Below, in pieces: positions 8,414 to 17,082 of a DNA stretch of 36,851 bases (the stretch's first letter is position 1; the number at the start of each line of letters is the position of its first letter). The translations under genes were made by a program, and so were the position numbers. Origin of the DNA: JABMRF01 sp964434235 (GTDB taxonomy: Bacteria > Patescibacteriota > Patescibacteriia > UBA11705 > JABHMO01). Under the pieces are notes generated by a model, which ran no database searches, was not told the origin of the DNA, and saw only the letters and a program-made list of their open reading frames with translations. The DNA lies in NCBI GenBank assembly GCA_964434235.1, contig CAYSUN010000007.1, positions 1 through 36,851 of the forward strand, written 5' to 3'.

Positions 8414-9265
8414 ATGTTAAGCTTTAATATCAAGCAATTAATTAAACAGTCTTTGTTCTACACTTGGAAGAATAAACTTCTTTGGGTCTTTGGAATTTTT
8501 ATAGCAAGTGGTGCTTTGTTGTTTAATTATGTTATGGAAGATTGGAATGGTTTGGCTCTTTTTCGTGAACAATTTGTGGCTAGAAGTTCAGTTATATTTT
8601 CAGATTTTGGACTTTTCTTTGTGATGCTTCTTTCTGTCTTGTTTGTCTGTGTGTTTTTGTTATTATCTATCTTCTCGAAAATTTGTTTATTGAATGGATT
8701 AGGGCAACTTCACAAAGGTGAAAAGTTTCAATTCAAGAAAGCGCTTATAACTGGTAAGAAAAAATTCGGTAAATTGTTTTTAGTTGAGCTTTTACTTGGC
8801 ATTGTGAATTGCGTAATTTTTTTGGCGATTTTATTGTTTTTTAATGTAAAAGTGTTAGTAACTTTATTGGTGATTGTAATTTTGTTTTATAATTTACTTT
8901 TATTTTTGTTTAGACATTATATTTATTGTTTTTTGGTTTTAGAGGAACAAAAACCTGTTCAGTCGATTGTGTCTGGCTGGCAGTTTTTTGTAGCTAATTT
9001 AGGATCTATAATTAGAATAAAACTGATTGAGCTTTGTTTGTGGGTAGTTGCCTTTTTCGTTTTAATGATTAGTATTGTTTTATTGTTTTTGCCTTTTGTC
9101 TTGTTGGCAATCATTGGTTTTTTCGTTTTTGGTTTAGGTGCTTTAGCCGTAATTAGTATAACTGCTTATTTTGTTCTGATTTTAACCTTTATCTTTATAA
9201 AAGGTGGGTTGCAAACATTTTTCTTTAGTTATTTGACCAATGTTTATTGGGCATTAAAAAAATAG
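8414..9265 (+). CDS. Polytopic membrane protein, unknown
   Basis: 283 aa, with roughly five or six hydrophobic spans separated by short Lys-rich loops. The N-terminal motif LIKQSLFYTWKNKLLWVFGIF resembles a family of small polytopic proteins seen in many CPR genomes, but I cannot assign a function. It starts 11 bases after the rfbDA stop with a clear Shine-Dalgarno site (AAGGGGAA) in that gap, so it is probably co-transcribed with the rhamnose genes; a role in moving or anchoring surface glycans is possible but not shown. It converges on the gene at 9318-10649 and shares a terminator with it. Confidence 0.8.
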   Translation: MLSFNIKQLIKQSLFYTWKNKLLWVFGIFIASGALLFNYVMEDWNGLALFREQFVARSSVIFSDFGLFFVMLLSVLFVCVFLLLSIFSKICLLNGLGQLHKGEKFQFKKALITGKKKFGKLFLVELLLGIVNCVIFLAILLFFNVKVLVTLLVIVILFYNLLLFLFRHYIYCFLVLEEQKPVQSIVSGWQFFVANLGSIIRIKLIELCLWVVAFFVLMISIVLLFLPFVLLAIIGFFVFGLGALAVISITAYFVLILTFIFIKGGLQTFFFSYLTNVYWALKK

Positions 9266-9285
9266 TTAATCAATTATTTACATAA

Positions 9286-9313
9286 CAAAAAATGGGCTTT
9301 AGCCCATTTTTTG
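9286..9313. terminator. Bidirectional terminator between converging genes
   Basis: CAAAAAATGGGC (9286-9297) pairs perfectly with GCCCATTTTTTG (9302-9313) around TTTA. A/T runs on both sides let it serve both strands. Confidence 0.9.
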
Positions 9314-9317
9314 TTGA

Positions 9318-10649
9318 TTATTCTTTGATCGGTAAATATAATAAATTTCCATTTTGAATGTAATAAACAGCCTCATTTTTAGGAGAAAGAGAAAAGTCTT
9401 GGATTTGTTCGTCTACTAAATTAATTATTTGATTGCCGTTACGATCGTCCAACTCAATAATTTTTAATTTTCCATTATCAATATAAAAACAATAATTAGG
9501 ATTCTTAAACCATTGCGCTTTAGTCAGTCCTTGGCTCACTCTGATTAAAGATTTTGGGTTAGTTGGATTAGCGTCCATTTGAAGAAATTTGAGTTCTTCG
9601 GCCGTTTGAATTAGTAGCAAATTTTTTTCTGGTAAAACATCATAAGAAACAATATTTTGTTCATTGAAATTAACTTTATCAAGAGATGTGTCGGTTAAAT
9701 ATAGATGGTTATTTAAATCATTGATTAAAATGATTTTTTGATTAATTATCTCTGCAATTCTAAAATTTGATCCATTTAGTTCAATTGTTTTTCTTAGACT
9801 TACTTTGTTTTCATCTAATGGGTAAAAAGTAATAAAATATTTGTTGTTTGTTTTTTCAATTACAAATATTTTGTCCTCGTAAATACGATAATCTTTAAGT
9901 GCAACTTTTTCTGGTAAAGTAAAAATATTCGAATTTTCATTCGTTAAAAAATTTAAGCGGTAGATTGAATTGCTAATTTGATAATAAAGTATATTGCCAT
10001 TCTTATCATCCCAATGAATATTTTTATTCGCATTGTTCAAATTAAAAGTTTTTGGCGGATAAGTAGTTGAGATAATTTGGGAAAAAGTATTTGTTTGAAA
10101 CACAAGGTAATCATTTTGATTTGACCAAATTATGGTTGGTTCAATTGAGTTGTTTCTATTAACAAAAATTAAATTTTTTTTACCATTACTTAAATTGTAT
10201 AAATAAAAATGTTGTTGTTCGAATTCATTAATTGCCACTATGATAAAATTTTTATTTGGAGAATATTTCCACCAAACAATATTTTCTAATAGGATTGTCG
10301 GTTCGCTTTGAAAAAATAAATTTATATCTTGAGCGAAAGTCGCTTCTTGGCTTAAAACTGATAGTTTTTTTTCCCAAACATAATGGTTGTTTTTTTCAAT
10401 TTTAATAAAATATTTACCGGGCAAAATATTATTTACTCTATCTGGGGTTTTTATAGAAAGTAATTTATTATTCAAATATATTCGAGCATTTGTTGGCTCT
10501 GTGTCCAAGACGATGGAGCCAGTTCTTGTAATAGTTCCTTTTTTGGTATCATATCTATAACCAGCAGTATAAAAAACGAGCAAGGTCGAACACAATAAAA
10601 AGGTAATAATAAATATGTAGGCAATAATTTTTCTGATTTTAGTATTCAT
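9318..10649 (-). CDS. PEGA-domain membrane protein with beta-propeller-like body
   Basis: 443 aa. A signal-anchor helix spans residues about 8-30. Residues about 43-98 match a PEGA domain (GSIVLDTEPTNARIYLNN, LPGKYFIKIEKNNHYVWEKKL), a beta-sandwich found in extracytoplasmic proteins. The remainder consists of repeated short beta-type segments ending in patterns such as NKNFIIVAINE, NDYLVFQTN and NLLLIQTAEEL, which suggests a WD40/TolB-like propeller. It is probably an exported, membrane-tethered protein with a binding or scaffold role; the partner is unknown. No Shine-Dalgarno site is visible. It diverges from the operon that starts near 10789. Confidence 0.8.
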   Translation of the reverse strand: MNTKIRKIIAYIFIITFLLCSTLLVFYTAGYRYDTKKGTITRTGSIVLDTEPTNARIYLNNKLLSIKTPDRVNNILPGKYFIKIEKNNHYVWEKKLSVLSQEATFAQDINLFFQSEPTILLENIVWWKYSPNKNFIIVAINEFEQQHFYLYNLSNGKKNLIFVNRNNSIEPTIIWSNQNDYLVFQTNTFSQIISTTYPPKTFNLNNANKNIHWDDKNGNILYYQISNSIYRLNFLTNENSNIFTLPEKVALKDYRIYEDKIFVIEKTNNKYFITFYPLDENKVSLRKTIELNGSNFRIAEIINQKIILINDLNNHLYLTDTSLDKVNFNEQNIVSYDVLPEKNLLLIQTAEELKFLQMDANPTNPKSLIRVSQGLTKAQWFKNPNYCFYIDNGKLKIIELDDRNGNQIINLVDEQIQDFSLSPKNEAVYYIQNGNLLYLPIKE

Positions 10650-10753
10650 AAAGTAAAAGAATGGTTAATGAGTCCATTAAAGCAGATATTCATTAAAATT
10701 GAAAGAGCTTTTAATTTTTTTTGTGTAAAATTAAGTGTTATTTTGAATGATGT

Positions 10754-10782
10754 TTTACGAGGAAATCTTAATGTGGTATAAT
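10754..10782 (+). promoter_or_regulatory. Sigma70-type promoter with extended -10
   Basis: TTTACG (10754-10759), 17-base spacer, TATAAT (10777-10782) preceded by TGG, which makes an extended -10. Predicted start near 10789, about 64 bases ahead of the 99-aa gene. It would drive the three-gene operon 10853-15688. Confidence 0.7.
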
Positions 10783-10852
10783 TTTAACATAAAAAAGCAA
10801 GAAGCAACTTATTTTTCTTGAAAATTTTAATTTAAAAATAAAGCTAAATTTT

Positions 10853-11152
10853 ATGTTAAATCAGGACCTTTTAGAAGAAAATATAATTAAACTTTTGGGG
10901 TTAGAAACTTTGCCAGATGAAAGGAAAGTCGCTTTAGTTGAAAAAATGACTGAACTTGTTCAAAAGCGTTTGAGTTTGCGTTTAATGCAAGAGCTTAATA
11001 ATGAAGATGGAGAAGAAATGGCTAGAATAGAAAAAACTCCAATTGCTATGATGAATTTTTTGTCAGAAAAGTTCCCAAATTTAGAAGAGATCGTTAACGA
11101 AGAAATTATCAAAATAAAACAAGAAATGATGCAGGCTACTGAGCAGGAATAA
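10853..11152 (+). CDS. Small helical protein, DUF5663-like
   Basis: 99 aa, all helical in appearance and acidic. The pattern LLGLETLPDERKVALVEKMTELVQKRLSLRLMQEL resembles DUF5663, a small domain I recall mainly from CPR genomes; that match is from memory and should be checked. There is no cysteine or membrane segment. It is first in a three-gene set (99 aa, 57 aa, giant membrane protein) with gaps of 13 and 47 bases, all behind the promoter at 10754. The function is unknown; a chaperone- or adaptor-like role for the large protein is only a guess. Confidence 0.8.
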   Translation: MLNQDLLEENIIKLLGLETLPDERKVALVEKMTELVQKRLSLRLMQELNNEDGEEMARIEKTPIAMMNFLSEKFPNLEEIVNEEIIKIKQEMMQATEQE

Positions 11153-11165
11153 GTTTTAGATATTT

Positions 11166-11339
11166 ATGAATGCAAATATAACACAAGACAAGATAATAAA
11201 AATGAAAAAGGCTTATAGTGAATTTTTGGCAACTATGCAAGAATTAGAATTGCAAGGAAATGGTTTGATAAAAAAATCTTTAGCTCGGTTGGATAAAGAT
11301 AAAATTAATAGTTTGCTTGAAGATATAAATAAAATTTAA
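11166..11339 (+). CDS. 57-aa helical protein, unknown
   Basis: A short frame, ATG at 11166 and TAA at 11337-11339, that fills the gap between the 99-aa and the giant gene. The peptide begins MNANITQDKIIKMKKAYSEF and ends LEDINKI. It is helical and charged (Lys, Glu, Asp), with no cysteine or membrane segment. The 13-base spacing from the previous stop and an AT-rich leader like its neighbours support translation. It would be missed by a 60-aa cutoff. It could be a partner of its neighbours; I cannot name a family. Confidence 0.65.
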   Translation: MNANITQDKIIKMKKAYSEFLATMQELELQGNGLIKKSLARLDKDKINSLLEDINKI

Positions 11340-11386
11340 AGTTAAATTCTATTTGTTAAATTTTTATAAATTAATAATTGAAAAAT

Positions 11387-14300
11387 ATGTCATCACAAAT
11401 GGAAGGTGCTAGCCCAATTCCAGAGGAAAAAAACGAAAGTGCTCCAATATCGGAACGGGCGATTGATAAAGCTACAAAAAAAAGAGCAAATATTGCATAT
11501 AGTATTACGACTGGTGCGGACGCTTATAGTGGAAAGAATTTGGTGTATTTCCCAGCGCGGTTGGAAAAAGTTCGAGAAGCAGTTAAAGAGCTAGAAGAAA
11601 TAAAAGCACAGTTTCCTGATATGAAATTTCCAGGTATTCTCAAACGGGAGCTGTCTATTGATGATGTTATTAGCAGAGCAAATGCCAATATCCAATTTTC
11701 AGAAGAGTACAATGCCAAGGAAGCAATTCCTGTGGCAAGTTTAGAATTAGAATCTGAAGCTGAATCTGATGTTGAAACTAATAAGGAAAAGATAGTGATT
11801 AAAGAAGCAACAGCTGAGGCACAAGAAGCTAGTCGTGAATTAGTGAAAGGTTTTCAAATTCTGATTGGACGATTGGAAGGTTTACCTGAGTTTGTCGAAG
11901 GTAAGGCTCTTTTAGTCAAAGCTGAAGATGCTCAGCAAAAGTTAATGGCTCAATTAGCTGAAATAGGTGCTGAGGAAACTGCAAAAGCAAAAGAAGAATT
12001 AGCAAATTTAATAAGTGAAGCAAAAAAAATAAATTTTGAAATAATTCCAAACAGAATAGTTAGTTGGACTGGTGTAGATGGAAATAAATTAGTTGGAGTA
12101 GTTGTTAAATTACCAGAAAAAGGCAAGGGAGTAAAAGTAAAAGTTAAAAATAAAGAATATATTGTTAATCGTGACGAATTAAATATAGCAGCGCCCGAGG
12201 TTACAGAGGTAACAGCTGAAGTTGATAAAGCTAAAAATTATACAGAATTAAAAAATGCGTTGCCAGCTTATTTGTTGTGTGCTAATGGTGTCATGTATAG
12301 TAAAGAAGACTTAGTTAAGGCGATAGAACTTGTGGAAACTGGATCTATGCGAGAGGGTGGGGCCTTGATGCAACTTATACCGAAAGAAGCAGGTTTGGGT
12401 AATAAAGTTTTAGAATTATTAAAACCACATTTAGTTGGGCTCAAGAGAAAAGATTATTCTGATCAATATGCTCAAGTTACTAAAAAATATGGTGGCGCTC
12501 TTGGTTGGATGAGAAAATTAACGAATAAAGGAGCCTATGCAGAAGACATGTCTAAATTAAAGGAAGCTAAAGATTCTTATATTGAAAATAGAGCAGAACT
12601 TGTAGCTGATAATATTGATAAGTGGGCAACAGAACAAATTCAATTATCTGATGCTAAAGCAGACGCTTTTCAAAAAGAAAAGGGTTGGGGCTCAAAACTT
12701 TATGATGCGTATCGCAATAACAAATTTATTAAAAAATTTAATAAAGGCAGAGCTATTGTCGGTTTAGGTTTGCTTGGTGCTGGATTGGCTGGTATGCCAG
12801 TTTTGGCGAGTTTAGGTATGGCTGGGGTTGGTTATGTCGCTATGTCCAGAGCCTTTGGGTTTGTCGGGGGATCTATTTGGGCATATGAGTATATGAGTCA
12901 TGCTGATAATAAAAAAGGTACTAAAGCAACTTTTTCCAAAGATCAAAAAATAGAATTAAAAGAATATGAGAAAAAATTGTTAGCTAAAGCCAAAACAAAA
13001 GAAGAAAAAAAATTGGCGAAAGAAATGATTCAAAAAAAACAATTTGAATTACAAACAAAATCTGTTTCAACTTTGCCAGATAAAAAGTTAGATGAGGTAA
13101 TTTCATATTATCAAACAGAAATAGTTCGAAATGGTCAAAAGCTTTCCGAAGAACCAAAATTTCAAATGCTTATGAAAGAAAAGGTTCGAAGAATGAAATT
13201 AGCGGTAGCTGAAGTTAAAGGTAGAAATGTTGAGTTAGTCAAAAAAAATATTTCAGCAGAAGATAAAAATTTAGTAGACAGAGCAGTTGACACTCACGTA
13301 GAAATGTTAGCAGAATTAGAAAAACAGAAGTTTATTGATTTTTTCAAAATTGATCAAGAATTATATCAGTTGCAACACCAATTAAGCGTTATAAGTCCGA
13401 AATTTCCCGATGCGAAAAAACGCTTTTTCTTGAATCGTTATAATGCCATGAAAAAGGCCAAAGAAAAAGCTTATGCTTCGTTATCGCCAGAAATGCAAAC
13501 TTTAGTTGATGAAAGAATGGCAACCTTGCCGAGTGGTAGAGAAAAAATTGATACGGTTGGCGTATTTTCCGCTGAAACTAATACTCAATTTGCTGATTTA
13601 AAAAAACAGCCTAATTTATACCACATAACTGAAGGTGAAAATGGTAATTATAAAGTCTTTTTACCAATAAAGGTTGGCGATAAAGTAAAAGTTGAAAGCC
13701 GTCAATTTAAATCAATGAAAGAGGTTAAGAAAGCAATTGAAGAGGCTAGATCCGCTACGGGTGAAAAATCAATATCTGAGAAAATGTGGGAACAGTCTTG
13801 GTCTTTGGAAGAATTATACAATTCGCGTATTAATGAAGTTTTACATAATAGCAGTCGTTTGAAAGAAGAAGCTCAGGAGTTTGTTTTGTCCAGTTTTGAT
13901 AATATAATTACTACTGAGGAACAAAAACAAAAAAGAATTGAAACTACCGTTAGTCAAGTAGAATTTTTCTTGGCTACTCAATTGAAAAAAACAGACTCAG
14001 ACATGGAAGATGCTTTATTGAAAAAGCAATGGGATAAAGAAAAGCAAAGACAAATTAGGAAAGGTCTAGCTTTATGTGTCGGTGTAATTCTTGGTTCGGG
14101 TGCATTAAATTTAGCTCGAAAAAATATTGGTGGATTTTTTGGAATAGGTGTGGCAGAAGCTGGAACATTACCTGGACACGGAGCATTATCGCCAATTGAA
14201 GATGCTGGCTTAAATCATGATCCTAGTTTGGCTGATGGTCATGAAGTTGGTGGACATGGAGGTTCTGGTGCTTTGGGTGGAGAAGCTGTAGATAGTCATC

Positions 14301-15688
14301 ACGGAGCAACTGCTGGTGGTGCTATTGAAGAACCAACAGCCCATGAAGGTCATGGAGTAGACCATGGATCTGACTTAGATAAAATCAAACCGCCAGTAAC
14401 TCCAGAAGAGCCTTTGGGTTCTCATGATAAAGATTTGAATTTACCACTTGATCATGAAATATTACCGAGCTATCAAGAACAGACTTTTGAATTTGGACAG
14501 GGTGATAGTGTTCATAGGATTATGGATCTTGAAACTATGAATCATGGTCAAGAAATGTTTCCAGGTGAATGGGAAAAAGTTTTATCTGAAGCTGGTGGAA
14601 ATGAAACAATTGCCAAACAAAATTTTGGTGAATTTATTCATGATTGGAAAATGCAACAACTAAAAGATTTAGGTTATGATTGGGTTAAATATGAAGGAAG
14701 TTATCATTATGGTTATCCGTTTACACCACACGTAGGGGCTGAGTTGTCATTTGTGCAAGATCCTGATGCTCTTGGTGGTTGGAAAATTGAGATGGGCGCA
14801 GATCATATTACAGAGCATAATGGTCTTAAATTCCCAACTTTACCAGAGGAAGCTTGGAGTAATGGTTCAGTTAGAACTGTACTGGGCGCAAATATTGACG
14901 CTCCAGCTGGGGTTGATTTGCCAGAAGTTGCGAATGCTAAAGCAGATTTAATGAATCAAGGCTTTGAACATAGTGGTGGTCCAGTTGATTCAGAGGCATT
15001 AAAAGAAATAGAAAATATTCCTAAAGGACATGGATTGGCAGATAATAATAGTTTAGATTCTGGCACTGTTGAAGAAAGTCCAGCTACTCAACCAGTTTCC
15101 GAGGCGGAAGTTCCAGTTGCGCAAGTGCCTGCACAACCAGAGATAGTTCAACCTGTACCGGAGGCAGATGTAGATAAGTTTATGAGTGGAGATCCAGCAA
15201 AAGATTTACCAGAAAGTTTTAAACCTGGCGCAGTGCCAGTACCTGTTGAAGATGTGCCTAATGGAGGAGGATCAGCGGAAAGTGAGCACTTTGAACTTAA
15301 AAAAGAAATAGTAGATTCGCATTCAACTGCTAGTTCACATGAAAATGTAACTCATGATGGCGATACCACTACACGAGAAAGAACTTCTAAGTTTTCGCAG
15401 GGTGCAGAAATGAGCGGTTTTTCAGATGCTGATTATAAAGCAAGAGGAATTTTATCTGAAGATTGGCAAGATAGGATGAGAGAAGCTAAAGGTCCTTCAC
15501 AGGCAACAAAAAGAAATATGATTCTTAGTCGAGCTAGACAGCTTTTACTTGGTCAAAATGAGATGGAAAAAGCATTAGAGGCTGGAGATACTACTAAAGC
15601 TGAAATTATCAAAGAAAAATTGGCAACAATGCTACAAAAGTCACAGAGCAACTTTCCTGGTGTTTTCGGTGATTTCTTAGAAAAATAA
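11387..15688 (+). CDS. Giant membrane protein (1433 aa), unknown
   Basis: The largest gene here. A TTG nine bases upstream keeps the frame, but ATG at 11387 is the likelier start. Residues about 1-450 are soluble, helical and Lys/Glu/Ala-rich, with a small beta segment near 220-270 (VVVKLPEKGKGVKVKVKNKEY) that could be SH3-like. A Gly/Ala-rich hydrophobic stretch at about 456-500 could form a hairpin of two helices. A long charged helical region follows to about 890. A second hydrophobic stretch at about 892-926 ends in GVAEAG, like an internal signal sequence. After it comes a Gly/His-rich segment (about 930-1000) with some ten histidines, then an acidic, Pro/Val-rich C-terminal region, probably outside the cell. 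I recognise no enzyme motif. Confidence 0.85.
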   Translation: MSSQMEGASPIPEEKNESAPISERAIDKATKKRANIAYSITTGADAYSGKNLVYFPARLEKVREAVKELEEIKAQFPDMKFPGILKRELSIDDVISRANANIQFSEEYNAKEAIPVASLELESEAESDVETNKEKIVIKEATAEAQEASRELVKGFQILIGRLEGLPEFVEGKALLVKAEDAQQKLMAQLAEIGAEETAKAKEELANLISEAKKINFEIIPNRIVSWTGVDGNKLVGVVVKLPEKGKGVKVKVKNKEYIVNRDELNIAAPEVTEVTAEVDKAKNYTELKNALPAYLLCANGVMYSKEDLVKAIELVETGSMREGGALMQLIPKEAGLGNKVLELLKPHLVGLKRKDYSDQYAQVTKKYGGALGWMRKLTNKGAYAEDMSKLKEAKDSYIENRAELVADNIDKWATEQIQLSDAKADAFQKEKGWGSKLYDAYRNNKFIKKFNKGRAIVGLGLLGAGLAGMPVLASLGMAGVGYVAMSRAFGFVGGSIWAYEYMSHADNKKGTKATFSKDQKIELKEYEKKLLAKAKTKEEKKLAKEMIQKKQFELQTKSVSTLPDKKLDEVISYYQTEIVRNGQKLSEEPKFQMLMKEKVRRMKLAVAEVKGRNVELVKKNISAEDKNLVDRAVDTHVEMLAELEKQKFIDFFKIDQELYQLQHQLSVISPKFPDAKKRFFLNRYNAMKKAKEKAYASLSPEMQTLVDERMATLPSGREKIDTVGVFSAETNTQFADLKKQPNLYHITEGENGNYKVFLPIKVGDKVKVESRQFKSMKEVKKAIEEARSATGEKSISEKMWEQSWSLEELYNSRINEVLHNSSRLKEEAQEFVLSSFDNIITTEEQKQKRIETTVSQVEFFLATQLKKTDSDMEDALLKKQWDKEKQRQIRKGLALCVGVILGSGALNLARKNIGGFFGIGVAEAGTLPGHGALSPIEDAGLNHDPSLADGHEVGGHGGSGALGGEAVDSHHGATAGGAIEEPTAHEGHGVDHGSDLDKIKPPVTPEEPLGSHDKDLNLPLDHEILPSYQEQTFEFGQGDSVHRIMDLETMNHGQEMFPGEWEKVLSEAGGNETIAKQNFGEFIHDWKMQQLKDLGYDWVKYEGSYHYGYPFTPHVGAELSFVQDPDALGGWKIEMGADHITEHNGLKFPTLPEEAWSNGSVRTVLGANIDAPAGVDLPEVANAKADLMNQGFEHSGGPVDSEALKEIENIPKGHGLADNNSLDSGTVEESPATQPVSEAEVPVAQVPAQPEIVQPVPEADVDKFMSGDPAKDLPESFKPGAVPVPVEDVPNGGGSAESEHFELKKEIVDSHSTASSHENVTHDGDTTTRERTSKFSQGAEMSGFSDADYKARGILSEDWQDRMREAKGPSQATKRNMILSRARQLLLGQNEMEKALEAGDTTKAEIIKEKLATMLQKSQSNFPGVFGDFLEK

Positions 15689-15700
15689 TTAAATTATAAA

Positions 15701-15735
15701 ATAAAGAAGCAGTTAAATCTGCTCTTTATTTTTTT
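15701..15735 (+). terminator. Terminator after the giant-protein gene
   Basis: ATAAAGAAGCAG (15701-15712, one bulged A) pairs with CTGCTCTTTAT (15719-15729), 6-nt loop, then a T-run. It ends the operon that begins near 10789. Confidence 0.8.
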
Positions 15736-15777
15736 CTTTATTCGTGCTAAACTTGCTTTAGTAATTAATTATTATAT

Positions 15778-15805
15778 TTGATACATTTTTTATTTATTTT
15801 ATAGT
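15778..15805 (+). promoter_or_regulatory. murA promoter, positioned for a leaderless mRNA
   Basis: TTGATA (15778-15783), 16-base spacer, TATAGT (15800-15805). The -10 box ends only 4 bases before the murA ATG at 15810, so the transcript should begin at or next to the start codon. Each box is one base from consensus. Confidence 0.5.
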
Positions 15806-15809
15806 TTAT

Positions 15810-17066
15810 ATGTCAAAATTTTTAATACAAGGTGGTAATTTATTAAAAGGTGAAATCTCTGTTAATGGAGCCAAAAATGCAGCCTTAAAAATTGTAGCAG
15901 CCTCACTTTTATCAACTGAAAAAATTACCATTAATAATGTCCCAGACATTGAAGAAATAAATCGTTTATTAGAACTTTGTGAGTCAGTTGGCAGTACAGT
16001 TGAAAGAAATGGTAATAGTGTGGAAATCCAAACGCAGGAAATTCAAACTACTGACTTATCGCCAGAACTTGTAAAAAAAATTCGAGCAGCTGTTTTGATG
16101 ATCGGCCCAGTGCTTCTTCGTAAGGGAGAAGTAAGATTGCCACATCCAGGTGGTTGCGCTATTGGTCAAAGACCAATAGATATTTTCGTTGATGGATTTA
16201 AGGCTTTTGGGGTTGAAGTTCGAGAAAATGATGATCATTACCATTTTAGAATAAACGAAGAATTGCAAGGTGCAACTTTCGTGTTTCCTAAAATTTCAGT
16301 TACTGCTACTGAAGTTTTAATGATGACAGCTACTTTAATTCCTGGTAAAACAGTTTTGAAAAATTCAGCTTGCGAACCTGAGATCCCAGCCTTAGCTGAA
16401 TATCTAAATCGTTGTGGTGCTAAAATTTCTGGTGCTGGTACGCACACAATTGAAATTGAAGGTGTTAAAAAGTTATCAGCTGAAGTTTATGAAGTTATGC
16501 CAGATAGAATAGAAGCGGGCAGTTTTGCTATTTTAGGAGCACTTTGTGGAGATCCGATTCGTGTTACTAATTGTTGTCCTGAGCATTTAGAATCACTTTG
16601 GGTAATGTTTGATAAAATGGGCATAGATTATGAACTTGGTAAAGATTGGGTTGAAGTTTGTAAATCAAAAAATGTTAAAGCTCATGATATTATTACTCAT
16701 GAATATCCTGGATTTACAACAGATTTGCAACAGCCATTTACTGTACTTTTGACTCAAGCTGAAGGCACAAGCTTAGTGCATGAAACTATTTTTGAAGCGC
16801 GACTTTTTTATACTGATAAACTTAAACAAATGGGAGCAAAAATTATAATGTGTGATCCTCATCGAGTCATAGTTAATGGTCCGAGTGAACTTTATGGCCG
16901 TCATTTAGAAAGTCCAGATCTCCGAGCTGGTTTTGCTTTAGTCTTGGCTGGTTTAATTGCTCACGGTGAAACTACGATTGATAATATATATCAAATTGAT
17001 CGAGGTTATCAAAAAGTCGAAGAAAGATTAAGCGCTTTAGGCGCAAATATTAAAAGAGTAGACTAA
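15810..17066 (+). CDS. murA: UDP-N-acetylglucosamine 1-carboxyvinyltransferase
   Basis: The 418-aa enzyme transfers enolpyruvate from PEP to UDP-GlcNAc, the first committed step of peptidoglycan synthesis, in the cytoplasm. The N-terminal GEISVNGAKNAAL gives Lys22 and Asn23 of the active site. The catalytic loop is HPGGCAIGQRPID with Cys116, so the protein should be of the fosfomycin-sensitive type (the nucleophile is Cys, not Asp). The TTDLQQPFTVLLTQAEG and RAGFALVLAGLIA blocks near the end are standard, and length is normal. The S41 protease follows after 16 bases, so the two are probably co-transcribed. Confidence 0.97.
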   Translation: MSKFLIQGGNLLKGEISVNGAKNAALKIVAASLLSTEKITINNVPDIEEINRLLELCESVGSTVERNGNSVEIQTQEIQTTDLSPELVKKIRAAVLMIGPVLLRKGEVRLPHPGGCAIGQRPIDIFVDGFKAFGVEVRENDDHYHFRINEELQGATFVFPKISVTATEVLMMTATLIPGKTVLKNSACEPEIPALAEYLNRCGAKISGAGTHTIEIEGVKKLSAEVYEVMPDRIEAGSFAILGALCGDPIRVTNCCPEHLESLWVMFDKMGIDYELGKDWVEVCKSKNVKAHDIITHEYPGFTTDLQQPFTVLLTQAEGTSLVHETIFEARLFYTDKLKQMGAKIIMCDPHRVIVNGPSELYGRHLESPDLRAGFALVLAGLIAHGETTIDNIYQIDRGYQKVEERLSALGANIKRVD

Positions 17067-17082
17067 AAATAAAATAAAAAAT

